This document shows positions 39,206 through 43,431 of a DNA stretch of 43,431 nt, in pieces. Within the stretch, counting starts at the first letter, position 1. Each line of letters opens with the position of its first letter. Made by a program: the position numbers and the translations under genes. Under the pieces are notes generated by a model. That model made no database searches and was not told where the DNA came from. It was given only the letters and a program-made list of their open reading frames with translations. Source of the DNA: a virus; IMG/VR virus record IMGVR_UViG_3300036402_000050, positions 1 to 43,431 of that record; one strand, 5' to 3'.

Positions 39206-39543
39206 GGGAATCCGTCATTGCCGCCATGCGCCAGCTCGCGGAAGGCTGGCAGCAGGAAGCATCTACCCGCCGACGCGTGACGAAGATCGATCCCGCCGCG
39301 GACACGATGGAGCGCGATGCCTCCGAGCTCCTCGCCGAGCTCGCGCGCGTCGAGCACTCCACCCGCTTGCTCACGGTCGACGAGTACGCGAAGGAGTTCC
39401 ACGCCGCGCCGACGTCCGTCCGTCGCTGGTGCCTCCGGGGCGAGCTCGCCGGCGCCGAGAAGAACGATGCTGGCGATTGGGAGATCCCCCGCTCGGCGCG
39501 CCGGCAGGCGCGGGTCGGGCGGCACCTGGACATGACCGGCTGA
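39202..39543 (+). CDS. xis: Excisionase-like HTH protein
   Basis: This 113-residue protein is coupled by ATGA to the gene before and by a one-base TGATG overlap to int. Its second half carries a winged HTH of the excisionase type: LLTVDEYAKEFHAAPTSVRR, then WCLRGELAGAEKNDAGDWEI. The first half is helical (AMRQLAEGWQQEASTRR). Small HTH proteins next to int usually steer the integrase toward excision. It is named xis by position and motif; not proven. Confidence 0.6.
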   Translation: MRESVIAAMRQLAEGWQQEASTRRRVTKIDPAADTMERDASELLAELARVEHSTRLLTVDEYAKEFHAAPTSVRRWCLRGELAGAEKNDAGDWEIPRSARRQARVGRHLDMTG

Positions 39544-40874
39544 TGGCCACGGCCCCCGGTGTCGTGGCGTGGACCCATGTCGAAGGCACCGGCGCGTCGC
39601 GCGTCGTGGTCTACGAGGACATGGCACGCGGCGGCATGCTCACGCTCCGCTGGTGGAATCCCGCGCGCAAGAACTGGCGGCGGAATGCGCTGGGGCGGAC
39701 GCTCGTGCGGGACCGCCGCGGTCGCCTCGAGGAGTCGTCGACCGCATGGGCCATCCAGGAGGCGCGGCGCAAGTCGGTGGCGCTGGGCGATGGGCTCGAC
39801 GAGCCGGCGCCTGGCGTCCCGGTGCGCGCCTTCACGGTCGGCCAGACGGAAGCGGCGATCACGGACGAGGAGACGGGGAAGTATCCGCACCCCTCGCCCA
39901 TGCGGGCCGAGCTCGTGCGCGCCCTCCGCGCCGCTGTGCAGGTCTGGGGAAGCGACACGCCCTGGCACGCGGTCGACGACGGCGCGTGGGTTCGACTGAT
40001 CCGCCGCCGGCTGGACGGCCTGCTCCGCCAGGGCAAGCAGGGCGTGCGGACGACGGAGATCACCGTTGCCCGCATTGCGACGGCGACGCGCTGGCTCCGC
40101 CGCAACAAGAAGATCGCCGCCGACGTCGGCCACGCCCCCGAGGATTGGAAGCAGGAGATCTTGACGTCGTGGCGCGGGCTCACCGGTGCGACGCGCGACC
40201 CGGTGCCCTTCCGCCCCCGGCACACGCTCGAGGAGCTCCGCCAACTGCTCGATAGCTGCTGGTTCGTGGATCCGCGACTCGGGCTGCTCGTGGCGATCGG
40301 TGCCGAGTATCGATTGGGCCAGATCGTCCGCGCGATGCGCTCCGACCTCGACGTCCAGGCGCGCACGTTCGTCGTCCACGGCCAGGGCAAGAAGGGGGGC
40401 GAGACGATCGACCTCACCGACGGCCAGATGCGCGCGGTGTTCACGGCCTTGGGCGGCTACCTCGATGACTGCGAGGACCGCTACCTCGCGGACGGCACGG
40501 ACTACCCGCTCTTTCCCTCTGGACGGCTCGTTCGCCGCGCGCAGTTGCCGGGGCACCGGCAGACGCGCGACACGGAGCGCCTCGGGCGGCGTCGGCGTGG
40601 GCGCGTCCATCTCACGACGACGTGGATCATCAGGAATTTCCATCTCGCCGAAGATGCCGCGGGGATCGACCGCGTCCGCCTCCGAGGCGCCTATGGCCTC
40701 CGCCGGCAGAACGTCGACGCGGCCAACGCGCGCGGGATCAGTCCGCAGGGCTTGCAGGCGACGGGCGGGTGGAGCTCGCCGAAGATTCCGAACGAAGTGT
40801 ATGCCGAACAGACCAACCGCCGGGGACGCGACGAAGCGAAGCGCGTCCGGGCACTCACGCGAGGGGAGTCATGA
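39543..40874 (+). CDS. int: Tyrosine recombinase (integrase)
   Basis: This 443-residue protein starts at ATG 39543, sharing one base with the previous stop; the upstream open frame is a shadow. The N-terminal 100 residues bind arm sites, 120-205 are the core-binding domain (TEITVARIATATRWLRR), and the catalytic domain follows. It has R257 in EYRLGQ, K283/K284 in GQGKKGG, R387 in AYGLRRQN, W410 in TGGWSS and the nucleophile Y420 in NEVYAE. The usual His before the second Arg is Tyr384, and the second His is Arg388. It points to the tRNA-Ser(GGA) gene, the likely attachment site. Confidence 0.87.
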   Translation: MATAPGVVAWTHVEGTGASRVVVYEDMARGGMLTLRWWNPARKNWRRNALGRTLVRDRRGRLEESSTAWAIQEARRKSVALGDGLDEPAPGVPVRAFTVGQTEAAITDEETGKYPHPSPMRAELVRALRAAVQVWGSDTPWHAVDDGAWVRLIRRRLDGLLRQGKQGVRTTEITVARIATATRWLRRNKKIAADVGHAPEDWKQEILTSWRGLTGATRDPVPFRPRHTLEELRQLLDSCWFVDPRLGLLVAIGAEYRLGQIVRAMRSDLDVQARTFVVHGQGKKGGETIDLTDGQMRAVFTALGGYLDDCEDRYLADGTDYPLFPSGRLVRRAQLPGHRQTRDTERLGRRRRGRVHLTTTWIIRNFHLAEDAAGIDRVRLRGAYGLRRQNVDAANARGISPQGLQATGGWSSPKIPNEVYAEQTNRRGRDEAKRVRALTRGES

Positions 40875-40903
40875 CCGAAGCCAGCCCGAAGGCAGCGGCA
40901 AAA

Positions 40904-40921
40904 CGTACACGCCGCGTACAC
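40904..40921. repeat. Direct repeats CGTACAC near the attachment site
   Basis: CGTACAC occurs at 40904-40910 and 40915-40921, eleven bases apart (one helix turn), and again at 41012-41018 inside the tRNA variable arm. They may be integrase arm-binding sites; the copy inside the tRNA could be coincidence. Confidence 0.3.
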
Positions 40922-40930
40922 AGAACGGAG

Positions 40931-40967
40931 AATGCGGGCCCTCGGCGTGTGGCCAAGAACCCGCATT
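40931..40967. terminator. Hairpin between int and tRNA-Ser(GGA)
   Basis: AATGCGGG and CCCGCATT form an eight-base stem enclosing 21 bases, in which GGCC repeats can pair again. It lies between converging genes, int (plus) and the tRNA (minus). It probably ends one or both transcripts. A T-run is lacking. Confidence 0.45.
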
Positions 40968-40975
40968 TCCATAGC

Positions 40976-41061
40976 GGATCGGGTGAGATTCGAACTCACG
41001 GTACGCTTTCACGTACACACACTTTCCAGGCGTGCGCCTTAAACCACTCGGCCACCGATCC
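40976..41061 (-). tRNA. tRNA-Ser (GGA anticodon)
   Basis: Read on the minus strand, this 86-base gene has acceptor arms GGATCGG/CCGATCC, a D arm with TGGCCGAGTGG, an anticodon loop CTGGAAA (GGA) on stem CACGC/GTGTG, a long variable arm typical of Ser tRNA (TACG...CGTA) and T arm GTGAG-TTCGAATC-CTCAC. CCA is not encoded. Its 3' end faces the prophage and is the likely att site. It decodes UCC and UCU. Confidence 0.96.
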
Positions 41062-41103
41062 AGCAATACCACGCGCGCCGCCGTTGTTGCGGCGTCAATA
41101 CCA

Positions 41104-41140
41104 AGCGCGCTGGCGGCGCGAACCGCCGATCCAGCGCGCT
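41104..41140. terminator. Strong hairpin between the two tRNA genes
   Basis: AGCGCGCTGG and CCAGCGCGCT form a perfect ten-base stem; inside, CGGCG/CGCCG adds five pairs with a CGAAC loop. It lies after the 3' end of tRNA-Ser(CGA) on the minus strand. A smaller stem (CGCCGC/GCGGCG at 41076-41094) comes next. It is likely a terminator or processing signal. Confidence 0.5.
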
Positions 41141-41163
41141 GCAGATTGTTCATGAATACCGAC

Positions 41164-41249
41164 GGACAGGGTGAGATTCGAACTCACGATACCCTTGCGG
41201 GTACGCCGGTTTTCGAGACCGGTGCTTTCAACCACTCAGCCACCTGTCC
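41164..41249 (-). tRNA. tRNA-Ser (CGA anticodon)
   Basis: This 86-base minus-strand gene has acceptor arms GGACAGG/CCTGTCC, D-arm TGGCTGAGTGG, anticodon stem CCGGT/ACCGG with loop CTCGAAA (CGA), a long variable arm TACCCGCAAGGGTA and T arm GTGAGTTCGAATCTCAC. It reads UCG. No CCA is encoded. It lies upstream of the GGA isoacceptor in the same direction, after tadA. Confidence 0.96.
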
Positions 41250-41278
41250 AGGTAACGATCATAGGACAGCCGGTGAAT

Positions 41279-41791
41279 TTAGGCCGGTGGCGAGTTGCTG
41301 TCAACGAACGGCCGCCCGCGGCGCGAGGCAAAAAACTCGCGCAGCAAAGCGCCCGCGTCCGCCGCACGGACGCCCGCCAAGACTTCCGGCCGATGGTTGA
41401 GACGCGGGTGGCGCAGCAGGTCTCCCACGGACCCCGCCATCCCCGCCTTGTCGTCCCACGCGCCGAACACGACGCGGTCGATCCGGGAGAGCACGAGCGC
41501 CCCCGCACACATCGCACAGGGCTCCAGCGTGACGTAGAGGGTGCACCCCTCCAGACGCCAGCTCCCCAACGCGGCGCTCGCCTCACGGATCGCGAGGGTC
41601 TCGGCATGCGCCGTGGGATCCTGATCGCGCAGCGTGCGGTTGTGCGCATGCGCGATCAGTTGCCCGTCCCGCACGATCACCGCACCGACCGGCACCTCGC
41701 CCGCCTCCTCCGCGAGCTGCGCCTCGGCAAGGGCCAGACGCATCCACCCCTCGTCGTCGGCTCGGCGCGAGCCGCCCGGAGCGTCCTCCAC
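41279..41791 (-). CDS. tadA: tRNA-specific adenosine deaminase
   Basis: This 170-residue protein converts A34 to inosine in tRNA-Arg(ACG). The zinc site is visible as TAHAETLA (H, catalytic E) and PCAMC (two Cys). EVPVGAVIVRDGQLI and VVFGAWDDKAG are also typical. It is taken to start at GTG 41791, with GGAGG four bases before; the WMRLAL segment must be inside, as in E. coli TadA, so ATG 41743 would cut the fold. The GTG overlaps the clpB stop by one base (TAGTG), so tadA follows clpB in one operon. The longer open frame upstream overlaps clpB and is a shadow. Confidence 0.93.
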   Translation of the reverse strand: MEDAPGGSRRADDEGWMRLALAEAQLAEEAGEVPVGAVIVRDGQLIAHAHNRTLRDQDPTAHAETLAIREASAALGSWRLEGCTLYVTLEPCAMCAGALVLSRIDRVVFGAWDDKAGMAGSVGDLLRHPRLNHRPEVLAGVRAADAGALLREFFASRRGRPFVDSNSPPA

Positions 41792-43431
41792 TACACCTCC
41801 GCCGCGACGGGCGCGTCTACCCGCTCGAAGGCGAGCGACTGCCCGGCGCCGGGCGTCACGATGATCGTGTCGCCTTCCTTGAAATCGCCTTCGAGCAAGC
41901 GCATCGCGAGCGGATTCTGGATCAGCCGCTGAATCGCGCGTTTGAGCGGGCGCGCGCCGAAGGCCGGATCGAACCCCTCCTTCGCCAACAGGCGCTTCGC
42001 CTCGGGGGTGACCTCGAGGGTGAGCTTGCGATCGGCGAGGAGCTTGTCGAACCGCTTGAGCTGCAACTCCACGATGTGCTCGATCTGCTCCATGGCCAGC
42101 GGCCGGAAGACGATGATGTCGTCGACGCGGTTGAGGAACTCGGGCTTGAAGTGGCCCTGCAAGGTCCGAGAGACTTCCTTCTCCACCTCGTCCCAATCGC
42201 CGCCCGCATGCTCGAGGATGTAGTGGCTTCCGATGTTCGACGTCATGATGATGACGGAGTTCCGGAAGTCGACGGTGCGGCCCTGCGAGTCGGTGAGGCG
42301 CCCGTCGTCGAGGATCTGGAGCAGAATGTTGAAGACGTCGGGATGCGCCTTCTCGATCTCGTCGAACAGGATGACGGAATACGGCCGGCGACGCACGGCC
42401 TCCGTGAGCTGCCCGCCCTCCTCGTAGCCGACGTATCCCGGCGGCGCACCGATGAGCCGGGACACGGCGTGCTTCTCCATGTACTCGGACATGTCGATGC
42501 GGACCATCGCGTGCTCGTCGTCGAACAGGTATTCGGCGAGCGCGCGCGCGGTCTCGGTCTTCCCCACGCCGGTGGGCCCGAGAAAGATGAACGAGCCGAT
42601 GGGGCGATTGGGATCCTGGAGGCCGGCGCGCGAGCGGCGCACGGCATTGGCCACGGCTTCCACCGCCTCGTCCTGCCCGACGACGCGGCGCGCCAGCTCC
42701 TTGTCGAGCTTCGTCAACCGCTCACGCTCGCCCTCGAGCATGCGCGTCACGGGGATGCCGGTCCACTTCGCGACGACCTCCGCAATGTCCTCCGCGTCCA
42801 CCTCTTCCTTGAGAAACTGCGGACGTCCGCCGACGCTCGCGAGCTTCGACTCGGCCTCCTTCATCGCGCGCTCGAGCTCCGGGATCCGGCCGTAGCTGAT
42901 CTCCGCGGCCTTCGCGAGGTCGCCGGTGCGGGACGCCTTCTCCGCCTCCACGCGCGCCTGGTCGATCTGCTGCTTGATCTTGCCGACGGCGCCCAGGGTG
43001 TCCTTCTCCTGCTGCCACTGCGCTTTCATGGCCGAGGACTTCTCTTTCAGCTCGGCGAGCTCGCGCTCGATGATGTGGCGGCGCTCGGTGGAGGCCGCGT
43101 CCTTCTCTTTCTGCAGCGCCGTGCGCTCGATCTCGAGCTGCATGATGCGCCGCTCCACCTCGTCGATCTCCTGCGGCATGGAGCCGATCTCGATGCGCAG
43201 GCGCGACGCGGCCTCGTCGAGCAGATCGATGGCCTTGTCGGGGAGGAAGCGGTCGCCGATGTAGCGATGCGACAGCGTGGCGGCGGCGATCACGGCGCCG
43301 TCGGTGATGCGCACGCCGTGATGCGCCTCGTAGCGCTCCTTCAGCCCGCGGAGAATCGCGATGGTGTTCTCGACGCTCGGCTCGCCGACGTAGACCGGCT
43401 GGAAGCGCCGCTCGAGCGCGGCGTCCTTCTC
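41791..43431 (-). CDS. clpB: Chaperone ClpB, 3' part (5' end outside window)
   Basis: The 546 C-terminal residues of the disaggregase ClpB are present. They cover the end of the first AAA+ module ([39 protein letters not shown]), the coiled-coil middle domain (many Glu/Lys/Gln heptads), and the complete second AAA+ module. The latter has Walker [10 protein letters not shown], Walker [17 protein letters not shown], sensor-1 IIMTSNIGS and [10 protein letters not shown] at the end. It works with DnaK to rescue aggregated proteins. This is host DNA with standard codon use. Confidence 0.96.
   Translation of the reverse strand, partial: EKDAALERRFQPVYVGEPSVENTIAILRGLKERYEAHHGVRITDGAVIAAATLSHRYIGDRFLPDKAIDLLDEAASRLRIEIGSMPQEIDEVERRIMQLEIERTALQKEKDAASTERRHIIERELAELKEKSSAMKAQWQQEKDTLGAVGKIKQQIDQARVEAEKASRTGDLAKAAEISYGRIPELERAMKEAESKLASVGGRPQFLKEEVDAEDIAEVVAKWTGIPVTRMLEGERERLTKLDKELARRVVGQDEAVEAVANAVRRSRAGLQDPNRPIGSFIFLGPTGVGKTETARALAEYLFDDEHAMVRIDMSEYMEKHAVSRLIGAPPGYVGYEEGGQLTEAVRRRPYSVILFDEIEKAHPDVFNILLQILDDGRLTDSQGRTVDFRNSVIIMTSNIGSHYILEHAGGDWDEVEKEVSRTLQGHFKPEFLNRVDDIIVFRPLAMEQIEHIVELQLKRFDKLLADRKLTLEVTPEAKRLLAKEGFDPAFGARPLKRAIQRLIQNPLAMRLLEGDFKEGDTIIVTPGAGQSLAFERVDAPVAAEV

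Larger units (their letters stand above)
1..40975. mobile_element. Podovirus-type prophage (right part, left end outside window)
   Basis: Terminase, portal, capsid, T7-like tail tube, tailspike, lysis, repressor/Cro and integrase genes form one continuous phage genome. It ends at a tRNA-Ser gene followed by ordinary chromosomal genes (tadA, clpB). The right boundary is placed at the 3' end of tRNA-Ser(GGA), because the integrase gene stops about 100 bases from it and tRNA 3' ends are common integration sites; this placement is inferred. No copy of the tRNA 3' end was seen near the window start, so attL lies to the left. The head genes resemble Bordetella phage BPP-1 and the tail genes resemble T7. 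Confidence 0.93.

Noticed and set aside
38724-39542. N-terminal extension of the integrase to 716 residues
   Set aside because: It overlaps the ASCH-like and excisionase-like genes and is compositionally a shadow. ATG 39543 fits the coupling and family length.
40622-41155. Frames running across the tRNA genes
   Set aside because: They read through tRNA-Ser(GGA) and the intergenic hairpins; typical annotation artefacts on tRNAs.
41792-42196. N-terminal extension of TadA to 305 residues
   Set aside because: It lies wholly inside clpB on the same strand in another frame. GTG 41791 gives the right TadA length.
1-43431. CRISPR array or insertion sequence
   Set aside because: No regularly spaced direct repeats and no transposase were found.

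Overview
The window is most of a temperate short-tailed (podovirus-type) prophage, followed on the right by bacterial chromosome. The host is a high-GC bacterium, most likely Gram-negative: the prophage carries lipobox lipoproteins, a spanin-like lysis module and a T7-type tail fibre, and the host flank has full-type ClpB and TadA. I cannot fix the phylum from the sequence. The left end of the prophage (attL) is not in the window, so replication genes may lie further left.

Layout. (1) Positions 1-5500: a tightly packed plus-strand operon of small genes with ATGA/GTGA start-stop overlaps. Most are unknown, but it includes an HD-domain alarmone-hydrolase-like protein, a PD-(D/E)XK-type nuclease, several small zinc-ribbon proteins and a stand-alone LuxR/GerE-type HTH protein. 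(2) 5501-5577: a promoter region with a TATAAT box inside a perfect palindrome; it looks like the late promoter. (3) 5568-31751: the late operon. It runs from small and large terminase, a GNAT enzyme and the portal through scaffold, major capsid, cement and head proteins, a LamG/SGNH-hydrolase-like virion protein, T7 gp11- and gp12-like tail proteins, internal virion proteins (one with an ADP-ribosyltransferase-like domain), a T7-type/beta-helix tailspike and membrane/lysis proteins, to a papain-like endolysin and two proteins with HDT-repeat linkers. Three strong hairpins interrupt this operon around the capsid genes and before the tailspike. (4) 31837-33277: a minus-strand cargo operon with two lipoproteins and two unknown genes. 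(5) 33391-34483: the immunity region, with a small plus-strand gene, a minus-strand XRE repressor, a divergent promoter with a 26-bp palindromic operator, and a Cro-like gene. (6) 34639-40874: the early rightward operon of small genes, a J-domain protein, Gp157, a Rad52-family annealing protein, an ASCH-like protein, an excisionase-like protein and a tyrosine integrase. (7) 40976-43431: host tRNA-Ser(GGA), tRNA-Ser(CGA), tadA and the 3' part of clpB, all on the minus strand.

How it works together: the integrase reads toward the 3' end of tRNA-Ser(GGA), the probable attB. In the circular phage the early operon would run through int and the att site into the genes left of the window and then into the small-gene operon, ending at the late promoter. 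The Bordetella BPP-1-like head genes and T7-like tail genes indicate a podovirus. No reverse transcriptase or diversity-generating retroelement is visible.
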